NCBI GenBank assembly: GCA_910580195.1
Contig: CAJTWA010000010.1
Location: 32,121 to 96,120 of the forward strand
Origin: an uncultured Lachnospiraceae bacterium
GTDB lineage: Bacteria; Bacillota; Clostridia; Lachnospirales; Lachnospiraceae
Direction: 5' to 3'
DNA: 64,000 bases
Part shown: positions 50,553-58,768 of the stretch, one piece after another
How the letters are laid out: each line of letters opens with the position of its first letter
Numbering within the stretch: position 1 is the stretch's first letter
The notes under the pieces: model-generated
What the model was told of the DNA's origin: nothing
Seen by the model: only the letters and a program-made list of their open reading frames with translations
Database searches by the model: none
Program-made: the position numbers and the translations under genes

Positions 50553-50761
50553 CCATTCCTTTCATTCCGCTTAGGCACAAATAATGATGGAAAACTTATT
50601 TTTCACAGTAACCACCCGTTCCTTCCGTTTCCTTCCGGCTGATATTCCTATCAGGTGAAAATGCGAAGAAAGGGACAGACGAAACGCCATGCCCCTTTTC
50701 AGACACTGTGGAATTCCCCGAAATGCAAAAAAACCTGCATTTTTGGGCAGTTCCTGTTACA

Positions 50762-50783
50762 CCCCCTCTTACCGCACAGGGGG
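50762..50783 (-). terminator. Short hairpin at the frr stop
   Basis: CCCCCT and AGGGGG enclose a 10-nt loop right after frr. A second small stem (AAATGCA/TGCATTT) follows near 50730 with T-runs on the minus strand. It may be a weak attenuator between frr and uppS. Confidence 0.35.
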
Positions 50784-51338
50784 CTATACAGTCAGTATTT
50801 CTTTTGATTTTTCTTCTACTGCCTTATCAACCTTGGTAATGTATTTATCGGTTAATTTCTGGACTTTCTCTTCCAGTTCTTTTATCTCATCTTCGGAAAC
50901 CTCGCTGGTTTTCCCTAACTTTTTGAAAGAGTCATTGGCGTCCCTGCGGATGTTGCGGACAGCAACCTTAGCTGCTTCCCCCTTTTTCTTCACATCCTTG
51001 GCAAGCTCCTTCCTGCGTTCCTCGGTAAGTTCCGGGAATACAAGGCGTATGACTTTCCCATCGTTGGTGGGGTTAATCCCCAAATCCGAAGTGAGGATTG
51101 CCTTCTCAATGACCCGCACCATGTTAGGTTCCCATGGCTGGATCAAAAGCATCCTTGGCTCCGGCACTGAAATGTTCGCCACCTGCTGGAGCCCGGTCGG
51201 CGTCCCATAATAGTCCACTTTCAGTTTATCCAGTACATGGGGGTTGGCACGCCCTGCACGGATGGAACCAAACTCCTCTAACAGGTTATCAAATGATTTC
51301 TGCATTTTATTGTCATATTTCTGTAATCTCTCATCCAT
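50784..51338 (-). CDS. frr: Ribosome recycling factor
   Basis: This 184-residue protein has the complete RRF pattern: SFDNLLEEFGSIRAGRANPH, then TPLQQVA-like TPTGLQQVANISVPEPR, and the C-terminal helix DEIKELEEKVQKLTDKYI. It splits ribosomes after termination with EF-G. It lies 149 bp after pyrH, same direction. The start at 51338 is preceded by AATGGGAGGG, a suitable RBS. Confidence 0.97.
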   Translation of the reverse strand: MDERLQKYDNKMQKSFDNLLEEFGSIRAGRANPHVLDKLKVDYYGTPTGLQQVANISVPEPRMLLIQPWEPNMVRVIEKAILTSDLGINPTNDGKVIRLVFPELTEERRKELAKDVKKKGEAAKVAVRNIRRDANDSFKKLGKTSEVSEDEIKELEEKVQKLTDKYITKVDKAVEEKSKEILTV

Positions 51339-51486
51339 ACTAAAAACCCTCCCATTTGATACACAAGCGCATACTTCTGCTAAAAAATCCGCTGATTACG
51401 GAAACTAGTAAATCCAAGGCTGGAAAAAGGCATCAAGCTGCAATCTTACTATGACAGCAGGGGCACAAATAGCGCTAGGATAATAT

Positions 51487-52182
51487 TCAGGCTGTAACCT
51501 TCGTCCCGGTAAATTCCCCGCTTACCGCTTTGATGATGCTCCCTTCCCCGTTCAGGCCAAAGACATACATGGGCATCTTGTTTTCCATGCACATAATGGA
51601 GGCTGTCAAGTCAATGACTGCAAGCTTCTGGTCTATCACTTCCTGTATGGTTATCTCGTCATACTTCTTTGCTGCCGGATTAAGCTTGGGGTCGCTGTCG
51701 TATACGCCGTCAATGGCCTTTGCCAGAAAGATGCCTTCGGCTTCAATCTCTACTGCCCGCAGCACGGTAGCCGTATCTGTGGAAAAATACGGATGCCCTG
51801 TCCCGCCGGCAAAAAAGCATACCATCCCTTTGGCAAAATATTTATTCGCCCTGTCCTTGGAAAACAGCTTTGTAAAGGAACCGCAGGAAAAAGGCGTCAG
51901 GATCTGCGTCATCATCCCCACGGAACGGAAAATCTCAGATACATAGATACAGTTCATCACAGTAGCAAGCATCCCGATTTGGTCTGCCTTGGTGCGGTCA
52001 ATGGTTTCGCTTTCCCTGCCGCGCCAAAAATTGCCGCCGCCGATTACGATTCCTACTTCCACGCCTCCATCCACAAGCTGCTTCACCTGATTGGCTACCA
52101 CAGTGACAGTGGCTTCGTCAAACCCGGTATGCTTCTCCCCTGCCAACGCTTCTCCGCTTAACTTCAATAATATTCTCTTCAT
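51487..52182 (-). CDS. pyrH: UMP kinase
   Basis: This 231-residue UMP kinase of the amino acid kinase family starts MKRILLKLSGEALAGEKHTG and contains EVGIVIGGGNFWRGR and CFFAGGTGHPYFSTDTATVL, the nucleotide-binding loops. It phosphorylates UMP for pyrimidine nucleotide supply in the cytoplasm. It heads the pyrH-frr-uppS-cdsA cluster, with AAAGAGGGCAG upstream of its ATG. Confidence 0.97.
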   Translation of the reverse strand: MKRILLKLSGEALAGEKHTGFDEATVTVVANQVKQLVDGGVEVGIVIGGGNFWRGRESETIDRTKADQIGMLATVMNCIYVSEIFRSVGMMTQILTPFSCGSFTKLFSKDRANKYFAKGMVCFFAGGTGHPYFSTDTATVLRAVEIEAEGIFLAKAIDGVYDSDPKLNPAAKKYDEITIQEVIDQKLAVIDLTASIMCMENKMPMYVFGLNGEGSIIKAVSGEFTGTKVTA

Positions 52183-52220
52183 AAACTGCCCTCTTTGCCC
52201 TTAAGCCAAATAACCTGCCG

Positions 52221-52250
52221 GCAGGCTTCCCCTATTCTGGGGAAACCTGC
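52221..52250 (-). terminator. Hairpin between the bactofilin gene and pyrH
   Basis: GCAGGCTTCCCC pairs with GGGGAAACCTGC (one mismatch) around a 6-nt loop. TTATTTGG follows on the minus strand. It lies just downstream of the bactofilin gene and may end its transcript before pyrH. Confidence 0.45.
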
Positions 52251-52284
52251 GGATTACCCGGCATAAATATGCTTGTGAACCTAC

Positions 52285-53196
52285 TTATTTTTCAAAAAAA
52301 GTTTCCATATTTACATCAGCATAGCACTGGGAGCAGAACCCCTCAATTACTGCGCCGTTGTTAATCTGTACGGAACGTGACTTAATGTTGCCCATTACGA
52401 CTGCGGAAGTATCCACAACTACCGGCCCTTGCACGTCAATATCGCCCTTGATTGCACCTGCGATAACTGCGCTGGTTGCTGTGATGTTCCCAACGACAAC
52501 AGAGCCAAGGCCAATCTTTACGGTCCCGCTGGTGGAGATTTCACCTTCTACTTTCGCTGCGTCTGCAAAGAATTCGGATGCTTCTGCGTTCCCTTTTAAG
52601 CTGCCGGTAATGGTAACTTTGCCGTTGCAGCGCACGTTGCCGTCTATTTTCCCCCTCAATTCAAAAGAGCCGATGGATTCCAAATCACCTTTTAAGGATG
52701 TCCCCTCTGTAATAACCGTCACTTCATCTGAAATCTCTTTGGGCAGGCCTGCGATTGGGCTTATTTCAACCACTTCTTCTGCTGCGGTATCTGCTCCTTC
52801 ATTTGCCATGTTTTCTTCATTCATTACTGCTTCTGTACTCACTGTTTCTTCCTCCTTATGTTCTGGCTCTTCTGCCACAGGTTCTACTTTTATTTCTGTT
52901 TTCATTGCTTCCTGTACGGGTTTTACTGGCTCAGGCGCTGGACGCTCCCGTTCTATGGGGGCTACCGGCCGCTCCACGGGTGCAATTGGCCGCTCCGGCC
53001 GTTTTGCCGCGGTCCCTTCTACTTTTTCAAACAGCCCTTCCAGCTTTTTCAGCTCAGACTCCACGTCTACTTCCTGTTCCAGAGTGTTGACCTCCAAGTC
53101 TGGCTGGCCGGGAACTGCTGTCTTCATCTCTTCCCCCGGGAGCAGCTCATTCACTGCTTGGGACAAATCTTCTTTGAAATCCTTAAAAAAACTCAT
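52285..53196 (-). CDS. Bactofilin-family protein with long N-terminal linker
   Basis: This 303-residue protein has a C-terminal bactofilin (DUF583) domain from about 160, with the beta-helix strand repeats TVITEGTSLKGDLESIGSFE, LRGKIDGNVRCNGKVTITGS and VVVGNITATSAVIAGAIKGD. Bactofilins polymerise as membrane-associated filaments in cell shape and cell-wall processes. The N-terminal linker is Glu/Pro/Val-rich with near repeats of RPERPIAPVERPVAP (about 65-85). It lies between a polysaccharide deacetylase gene and pyrH, same strand. Confidence 0.88.
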   Translation of the reverse strand: MSFFKDFKEDLSQAVNELLPGEEMKTAVPGQPDLEVNTLEQEVDVESELKKLEGLFEKVEGTAAKRPERPIAPVERPVAPIERERPAPEPVKPVQEAMKTEIKVEPVAEEPEHKEEETVSTEAVMNEENMANEGADTAAEEVVEISPIAGLPKEISDEVTVITEGTSLKGDLESIGSFELRGKIDGNVRCNGKVTITGSLKGNAEASEFFADAAKVEGEISTSGTVKIGLGSVVVGNITATSAVIAGAIKGDIDVQGPVVVDTSAVVMGNIKSRSVQINNGAVIEGFCSQCYADVNMETFFEK

Positions 53197-53247
53197 GTAT
53201 GTACCTCCATATGTTTTCTTCCGCCTATTGCCGCTGCCGCAGCCAGC

Positions 53248-54186
53248 TTATTCTACGCTGTCTGCCGGTATCTGCTGGATTAGCGTTGTGTTTTCATCAA
53301 TGGGGAGCAGTTCTGCGCCCATTTCCTGCAATTTGTCAATCATGGGGCCTAAGGCCTCCACGGTGCTTGATTTATTGGATGCGTCGTGCATCAATACGAT
53401 GGATGTTTCGAACCTTACGACATCTCCCATCACATTCTCAACAAGTTCATCTGGGGTATATGCTTGGCTTGTTGCGTCCCCGCTTGCCACGTTCCAGTCA
53501 TAGTACGTAATCCCTTTCCCATTCAGGAAACGGATGAATTCCGTCATGTCCGTATTGCTCACTTGGTTCCGGCTTCCGCCCGGGAACCGCATAATCTCAG
53601 GGGTAATCCCTGTCACCTCTGCCAGATAGGACTGCAAATGCGCCACATCCTCTGAAAATGATTCCAACGACTCATAAATCACGCTGTATTTATGTGAAAA
53701 AGAATGCATCCCAAGCGTATGCCCCTCTGCCACAATCCGCTGGTACAATTCTTTGGACCTTTCATCCTCCTGCCCAATCACAAAGAAAGTTGCCTTGACG
53801 CCCTTCTCCTTTAAGATATCAAGGATCTTGGCCGTGTTCTCGCTGGGGCCGTCGTCAAAAGTCAGGTACACTTTCTGGACTTCCCCTTCCACCAAGATAT
53901 TGTCCGTGGTTTCCTGCACTGTGCCGTGGGTCCCTACATTCCCTTCTGGGGATGCCGCGCCCTTCTCGTTCACATTTTCCACCACCTGCTCGACCGAAAT
54001 AACTGACTGTGCAAGCTCGTCCAGTCTGTCTTCCATACGGAGCAGCTTCACCAAAAGCGTAACTGTCAGTATGCTTGACGCCAGAATCCAAACTGCCATC
54101 CCGGTGATGATGGCTGATTTCATCTTCCGTATCCGCTTGCGCCTTAACTGCTGTTCCCGTAATCCACTGGCTGTATTATCTTCCAT
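53248..54186 (-). CDS. Membrane-anchored polysaccharide deacetylase
   Basis: This 312-residue protein has an N-terminal signal-anchor (about 25-47, IITGMAVWILASSILTVTLL) and a NodB-type domain. Motif 1 is KVYLTFDDGPSENT (catalytic Asp) and motif 2 is HTLGMHSFSHKY; the substrate channel residue set FPGGSRNQVSNTD is also present. Such enzymes remove acetyl groups from cell-wall GlcNAc or MurNAc, outside the membrane. It lies upstream of the bactofilin gene, same strand. The start at 54186 has GGGGAGGTTCG upstream. Confidence 0.9.
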   Translation of the reverse strand: MEDNTASGLREQQLRRKRIRKMKSAIITGMAVWILASSILTVTLLVKLLRMEDRLDELAQSVISVEQVVENVNEKGAASPEGNVGTHGTVQETTDNILVEGEVQKVYLTFDDGPSENTAKILDILKEKGVKATFFVIGQEDERSKELYQRIVAEGHTLGMHSFSHKYSVIYESLESFSEDVAHLQSYLAEVTGITPEIMRFPGGSRNQVSNTDMTEFIRFLNGKGITYYDWNVASGDATSQAYTPDELVENVMGDVVRFETSIVLMHDASNKSSTVEALGPMIDKLQEMGAELLPIDENTTLIQQIPADSVE

Positions 54187-54396
54187 ATACGAACCTCCCC
54201 AGTTTATTAAGCGTCACTACTGTTTATTGTATCACATTTTTTTTAAATTACATCATAAAATATGCGAAAAAATAGTGGTATTTTTCCCCATATTTTGCTT
54301 AATTTTCTGAAAACTGCAAAAAATGCCATTTTTATTACATAAATATACATTTTTGCGCCTCAATCTAAAATTTTTTTGTTGGCAAAGGGGCTGCAA

Positions 54397-54427
54397 AAAG
54401 GATGATGGAGGAAATCCATCACCCTTT
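54397..54427 (-). terminator. Intrinsic terminator overlapping a stop codon
   Basis: AAAGGGTGATGGA pairs with TCCATCATCCTTT (one G-T pair) around a 5-nt loop, followed by TTTTT on the minus strand. The stem contains the TGA stop (GGG TGA) of the 109-residue gene. Confidence 0.8.
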
Positions 54428-54748
54428 CTTGGCTGTCTTTTTCTTCTTTTGTTTTGCCGCCTCAATGCGCTCCCGGCGCTTCTCGGCTACGATGCGCCGG
54501 ATGCCGGCCATCCGCTCTGCCTCTGCCTGGTCCAGTTCTTTCCGTTTCTGCTCCGCCAGCCTCCTACATTCCTCCTGCAGGCTGATGTCCTGCAAAACAA
54601 GGAATTTTTCAAAAGCAATGGGAAAAGCAAAAATTTTCGGCTGTTCTGTCCCGGAGAACTGTACCCTGATTTTCAAGGCTGTTTCTTCTACGATTGTCCC
54701 CTCGCCAAATTTGTCGTGGGAAACGGTTTCATTGACCAATGATTTCAT
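54419..54748 (-). CDS. Small basic protein with tudor-like start
   Basis: The 109-residue product opens with VSHDKFGEGTIVEETALKIR, then FPIAFEKFLVL, as in DUF3553/tudor-like domains found at the end of UvrD-type helicases. The rest is a highly charged, Lys/Arg/Glu-rich helix (about 58-109) that probably binds nucleic acid or forms coiled coil. No named function. It stands alone, ended by a terminator, with a DNA-binding or RNA-polymerase-linked role possible but unproven. Confidence 0.6.
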   Translation of the reverse strand: MKSLVNETVSHDKFGEGTIVEETALKIRVQFSGTEQPKIFAFPIAFEKFLVLQDISLQEECRRLAEQKRKELDQAEAERMAGIRRIVAEKRRERIEAAKQKKKKTAKKG

Positions 54749-55065
54749 CTTTTCACCCCTTGCTTGTTTTATTTATAGTACTATTATACTACTTTTGGAA
54801 GGATTTGTCAGGGGAGTTTTGGGAAGAAAATTATTTTTGTAGAAAAGTACAAGCTGGGATGGGGGTGGATTTGTGCAGAATTGCTAAAATTGGGAAAAAA
54901 AGGAACCACCCCGTAGCAAGTTACAGGATATCCAATCCCTAACTTCCTCTTTCAGTTCGGCAAGCAGCGGGGCATAAACCTGTGAAAGAATGGAAGGGGA
55001 TGTTTTTTGGGGATATTTAAGTGAGGAGTTGTAATTTGTGGTGGTGTAGGGTTTTGGAAACGGAC
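54749..55065. other. Non-coding G/T-rich gap before repeat copy E
   Basis: No gene is supported here. The plus strand is strongly G/T-rich from about 54780 to 55065, with runs such as TGGGATGGGGGTGGATTTGTG. Copies of the GGTATCAAACCC-type motif lie at about 54902 and 54958 (GCAAGCAGCGGGGCATAAACC, then TGTGAAAGAATGG). Confidence 0.55.
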
Positions 55066-55210
55066 GGCAGTTCCGGGCGGCCCTCCCCCTAAGCAAACTG
55101 GGCAACGCTCCGGCGGACTAACTGCTAACCGCGGCTAAGGAAGTCAGGAAAGCCTTCCTTCCTAAGCCTTCGTAAGCAGTGGATTCCGCCTCCGCTAAGG
55201 GCGCCCATGA
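55066..55210 (+). repeat. Structured dispersed repeat, copy E, right end lost
   Basis: The left arm GGCAGTTCCGGGCGGCCC, the central stem (GGCT-A-AGGAAG pairing CTTCCT-A-AGCC) and GTGGA are present. The unit stops after GCGCCCATGAA at 55210 and the right arm is missing, so the 3' end was deleted or rearranged. About 110 bp of unassigned sequence follows before the copper ATPase stop. Confidence 0.8.
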
Positions 55211-55319
55211 AAGGATAAAATTTGCAATCATGGCCGCCTTTCTAAAACACTATGGGGAGCAGGGGGCAGAATCCATAAATATGGAAGGGTTTGCTGCAGT
55301 ACTGGGCAGAAACTTCGTA

Positions 55320-55529
55320 TTACTGGATAGATATTACTTTGTAGTCTTTGTCTTCTACGGCTTTTTTGAGGGCTTCGTCTGGGATGTCGCCGTTTAATGA
55401 TATGGTTGCTGTTCCGGATTCGTGGCTGACAACTGCTTCTGTGACCTCCTCAAATGCTTCTAAGCATTTCTTTACGGCTGCCTCGCAGTGGCCGCACATC
55501 ATGCCTTCGATTTTCATTGTTTTTGTCAT
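55320..55529 (-). CDS. copZ: Copper chaperone CopZ domain with its own start inside copA
   Basis: The last 69 codons of the copA frame form a complete HMA copper chaperone (MKIEGMMCGHCEAAVKKCLE, metal motif CGHC). An internal ATG (55529) is preceded by AAAAGGAGG with 8-nt spacing, a strong ribosome-binding site. A separate CopZ chaperone could therefore be made as well as the fused form. No stop codon separates the two. Confidence 0.6.
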   Translation of the reverse strand: MTKTMKIEGMMCGHCEAAVKKCLEAFEEVTEAVVSHESGTATISLNGDIPDEALKKAVEDKDYKVISIQ

Positions 55530-57902
55530 TGTAATGTCCTCCTTTTGGTTGTTTTGTCCATAGTTGCTTTGGCTGCTGGCTTTTGTTCCTGCGGATGCAG
55601 CCTTACTATGGCTGCTGGGCTTCTTTTTCAGGGGCTTATCTTTTTTGCTGCTGTGGATGTCCAGCATGTTCAGGCGCAGGGCGTTTGTTACGACGCAGAA
55701 GCTGGAAAGGCTCATGGCGGCGGCTCCGAACATGGGATTTAGCTGCCAGCCGAAGAGGGGGATAAATATGCCTGCCGCTAGCGGAATCCCTATCGTATTG
55801 TAGATAAAAGCCCAAAATAAGTTTTCGTGGATATTCCGCAGGGTGGCGCGGCTTAGGCGGATGGCTGCGGGGACGTCGCTTAGGCGGCTTTTCATCAGGA
55901 CAATGTCCGCTGCGTCTATGGCGATGTCCGTCCCTGCGCCAATGGCAATCCCCATGTCCGCCCGGGTCAGGGCTGGGGCGTCGTTGATGCCGTCGCCGAC
56001 CATGGCTACTTTGCCTTTTTCCTGCAAGGCGCGTATGGCGCTCTCTTTCCCGTCTGGCAAGACCCCGGCAACTACTTCGTCCACGCCGGCTTGGCGGCCG
56101 ATGGCCTTGGCCGTCCGCTCATTGTCCCCGGTGAGCATAACCACATGGATGCCCATTTGCTTCAGTTCCCGGATGGCTGCCGCGCTGTCTTCCTTCATGA
56201 CATCCGCTACGGCTATCATGCCGGCTGCCTGCCCGCCTTTGGCAAAAAAGAGGGGTGTCTTGCCTTCCTCTGCCAACTGCTCGGACTGGGATTTTAATGC
56301 TGCTGGGATTTCGGCGCGGCTGCTGATAAAGTTAAAATTGCCGCCGCTTACCTCCGTGCCCTTCCATTTGCCTGAAAGGCCATTTCCGGGCAGAGCTTGG
56401 AATCCAGTAACCTCAGACAGATTTATCTGCTGGGTTTTTGCATAATCCAAGACGGCTTTTGCCAAGGGGTGCTCGCTTTTTTGCTCCAGTGAAGCTGCCA
56501 GTTCCAGCAGTTCCTGTTCTGAAATTCCTTCTGCGGGCAGGATATCCGTGACTTTTGGCTCCCCGTTTGTGATTGTCCCGGTCTTATCTAAGGCTACAAT
56601 CTCCATTTTCCCGGTTTCTTCTAGGGAAACTGCGGTCTTGAACATAATCCCGTTCTTGGCTCCCATGCCGTTGCCTACCATAATGGCAACCGGCGTTGCC
56701 AGCCCCAGTGCGCAGGGGCAGCTAATGACAAGGACGGAAATGCCCCGGGCCAGCGCAAATCCTACGGATTCCCCGGCAAGGAGCCATGCCAGCAAGGTGA
56801 GCGCGGCAATCCCTATGACTGCCGGGACAAAAATATAGGATACCCGATCGGCTACCTTGGCAATGGGGGCTTTGGTGGCTGCGGCGTCGCTTACCATCTG
56901 GATAATCTGGGACAAGGTGGTGTCCTCCCCTACCCTTGCGGCTTCGCATTTCAAAAACCCCGACTGGTTGGCTGTAGCTGCCGATACGGCGTCACCCACA
57001 GATTTGTCACAGGGGATGCTCTCCCCCGTCAGGGCCGCTTCATTGACTGCGCTGCTGCCTTCCAGCACAACCCCGTCCACTGGGATATTTTCCCCGGGGC
57101 GTACCACGAAAATATCGCCTTTTCGCACCTGTTCAATGGGAACTTCTGTTTCTTTTCCGTTTTTTAAAACGGTTGCCGTCTTTGGGGCGAGCTTCATCAG
57201 GCTTTTTAACGCGTCCGTCGTCCTGCCCTTAGAGCGGGCTTCCAGCATCTTCCCTACGGTAATCAGCGTCAGTATCATGGCTGCCGATTCGAAATAAAAT
57301 TCGTGCATGCAGGCCATCACCTTTGCCATGTCCCCCTTCATCTGGGCGTCTGTCATGGCAAACAGCGCATAGGTGCTGTACCCAAAGGCCGCGCCGGAGC
57401 CCAGCGCTACCAGCGTATCCATATTTGGGGATTTATGGAGGAGGCTTTTGATGCCGCTTACGAAAAATTTCTGGTTAACCACCATGACTGCTGCCGCCAA
57501 CAGAAGCTGGCAAAGCCCCATTGCTACATGGTTCCCTTCCAGAAAAGCGGGCACCGGCCAGCCCCACATCATTGCCCCCATGGAAAAATACATCAGCACA
57601 GCCAAAAAACCGAGGGAAGAAATGAGCCTTTTTTTCAGCAGGGGCGTTTCCCTGTCTTTTAACATGCCCTCTGCATCCCCTGCCGTACTGCCCTGCTTTG
57701 CCGCGCCTTTTTTAGCTGCGCCGTACCCAGCCTGTTCCACGGCTTTGATAATATCCTGTTCCGATGCAGCCCCTTCTACACCCATGGAATTTGTCAGCAG
57801 GCTGACGGAACAGGACGTGACCCCTGCAACTTGGGAAACTGCTTTTTCCACCCGGGCGCTGCATGCGGCGCAGCTCATCCCGGTTACTGTAAACTGCTCC
57901 AT
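55320..57902 (-). CDS. copA: Copper-exporting P1B-type ATPase fused to a CopZ-like domain
   Basis: This 860-residue copper ATPase starts with an HMA domain (GMSCAACSARVEK, Cys11 and Cys14). It has the P1B motif VISCPCALGLATPVA, the phosphorylation site LDKTGTITNG and the hinge MVGDGINDAPAL. It pumps Cu(I) out across the membrane. Usual CopA ends near residue 745. Here a Ser/Lys-rich linker (about 745-790) joins a second HMA domain at the C-terminus. The gene lies downstream of csoR and is probably controlled by it. The plus strand over the 3' half is G/T-rich, resembling the flanks of the structured repeats. Confidence 0.93.
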   Translation of the reverse strand: MEQFTVTGMSCAACSARVEKAVSQVAGVTSCSVSLLTNSMGVEGAASEQDIIKAVEQAGYGAAKKGAAKQGSTAGDAEGMLKDRETPLLKKRLISSLGFLAVLMYFSMGAMMWGWPVPAFLEGNHVAMGLCQLLLAAAVMVVNQKFFVSGIKSLLHKSPNMDTLVALGSGAAFGYSTYALFAMTDAQMKGDMAKVMACMHEFYFESAAMILTLITVGKMLEARSKGRTTDALKSLMKLAPKTATVLKNGKETEVPIEQVRKGDIFVVRPGENIPVDGVVLEGSSAVNEAALTGESIPCDKSVGDAVSAATANQSGFLKCEAARVGEDTTLSQIIQMVSDAAATKAPIAKVADRVSYIFVPAVIGIAALTLLAWLLAGESVGFALARGISVLVISCPCALGLATPVAIMVGNGMGAKNGIMFKTAVSLEETGKMEIVALDKTGTITNGEPKVTDILPAEGISEQELLELAASLEQKSEHPLAKAVLDYAKTQQINLSEVTGFQALPGNGLSGKWKGTEVSGGNFNFISSRAEIPAALKSQSEQLAEEGKTPLFFAKGGQAAGMIAVADVMKEDSAAAIRELKQMGIHVVMLTGDNERTAKAIGRQAGVDEVVAGVLPDGKESAIRALQEKGKVAMVGDGINDAPALTRADMGIAIGAGTDIAIDAADIVLMKSRLSDVPAAIRLSRATLRNIHENLFWAFIYNTIGIPLAAGIFIPLFGWQLNPMFGAAAMSLSSFCVVTNALRLNMLDIHSSKKDKPLKKKPSSHSKAASAGTKASSQSNYGQNNQKEDITMTKTMKIEGMMCGHCEAAVKKCLEAFEEVTEAVVSHESGTATISLNGDIPDEALKKAVEDKDYKVISIQ

Positions 57903-58041
57903 TGTACCACCTCCAAATCATGTAATCCCTGTATTACCCAACGCTTTTGCGTGCTTATTTCCACTTCAGGGCCATATTCTTAACGATATTCCTGATTACT
58001 TGCATCTTCTGCCTTGCTGCATACTGCTGCGGCAGCCTTCT

Positions 58042-58134
58042 GGCAAGCAGCATCCTAACGGCCTTGCCATAGACTGTACCCATTACTGGCAAACAGCATC
58101 CTAACGGCTTTGCATAGGCTGTACCCATTACCGG
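58042..58134 (-). repeat. 46-bp direct repeat between csoR and copA
   Basis: Two units (58042-58087 and 58088-58134) share GGCAARCAGCATCCTAACGG and CATAGRCTGTACCCATTAC with a few changes. They lie after the csoR stop in the gap before copA and code for nothing evident. Confidence 0.75.
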
Positions 58135-58147
58135 CCTCCTCCTGCAG

Positions 58148-58468
58148 CTATTTCATCAGCTTCTTTAGGGTTTCCAGAAGCTCATCCACCGTCCCTTCCT
58201 TCCCTTCCCGGATATCGTTGGTGACGCAGGTCTTGATATGGCCTTCCAGCAGGACTTTGTTAAAGCTATTTAAAGCTGCGTTGGCTGCGGCTACCTGTAT
58301 CAGTATGTCCGGGCAGTAGGCGTTTTTTTCCACCATTTTTTTAATACCCCGTATCTGGCCTTCGATCCGGCTTAGGCGGTTGATTAAGTCCTTGTATTCT
58401 TTTTCGGGGCGTTCTTTTGTCCTATGGCAGTTACATGGCTGCTTTTCCTGTTCCTCTGACACTGGCAT
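58148..58468 (-). CDS. csoR: CsoR-type copper-sensing repressor
   Basis: This 106-residue all-helical repressor has the Cu(I) ligand set of CsoR: Cys52, His77 and Cys81 in NAYCPDILIQ and LLEGHIKTCV. RLSRIEGQIRGIKKMVE (about 31-47) is the DNA-contacting helix. Copper binding releases it from its operator, allowing copA expression. The extra N-terminal PCNCH motif may bind metal too. A palindromic operator lies 21 bp upstream of its start at 58468. It precedes copA by about 250 bp. Confidence 0.92.
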   Translation of the reverse strand: MPVSEEQEKQPCNCHRTKERPEKEYKDLINRLSRIEGQIRGIKKMVEKNAYCPDILIQVAAANAALNSFNKVLLEGHIKTCVTNDIREGKEGTVDELLETLKKLMK

Positions 58469-58481
58469 CCCTCCTTCTGTT

Positions 58482-58509
58482 GGGTATTATATACCCTATG
58501 GGGGTATAT
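58482..58509. promoter_or_regulatory. Probable CsoR operator, two overlapping palindromes
   Basis: ATATACCC and GGGTATAT (58489-58509) form a 21-bp palindrome around TATGG; a second palindrome, GGGTAT-TAT-ATACCC, occupies 58482-58496. Both resemble the G/C-run sites recognised by CsoR. They lie just upstream of csoR. Confidence 0.72.
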
Positions 58510-58713
58510 TGCAAGGGAAATTTTTGGGTTTCCAAACCATCAGGCCGAAAATATGCATTGCGTACCTCAGGCAAATACTTTATAATCGGGTACATGCACT
58601 GGGATTTGCAGGAATCCATTTGTGCCTAAGAGAAACGGAAGGAATGGGTGGCTATTATGAATCAATAAATTGCCGCAGCCATTATGGCGATAAGTAAAAG
58701 ATTTTTTCCATTG

Positions 58714-58756
58714 GGGAAAGCGGCAAGCCACTATCCCGCTGGCCTGCCGCTTTCCC
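58714..58756 (-). terminator. Rho-independent terminator of the GH32 operon
   Basis: TGCCGCTTTCCC and its exact complement form a 12-bp stem with a 19-nt loop just after the GH32 stop. AATGGAAAAAATCTTTT follows on the minus strand. Confidence 0.75.
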
Positions 58757-58768
58757 TTCTTTCTATCC

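Noticed and set aside
52358..53503. 381-codon Ser/Thr-rich plus-strand frame
   Set aside because: It is antisense to the bactofilin and deacetylase genes, whose motifs are clear, and has no RBS.
55179..55397. 72-codon plus-strand frame after repeat copy E
   Set aside because: It begins inside the repeat, overlaps the copA end, and has no RBS or known motif.
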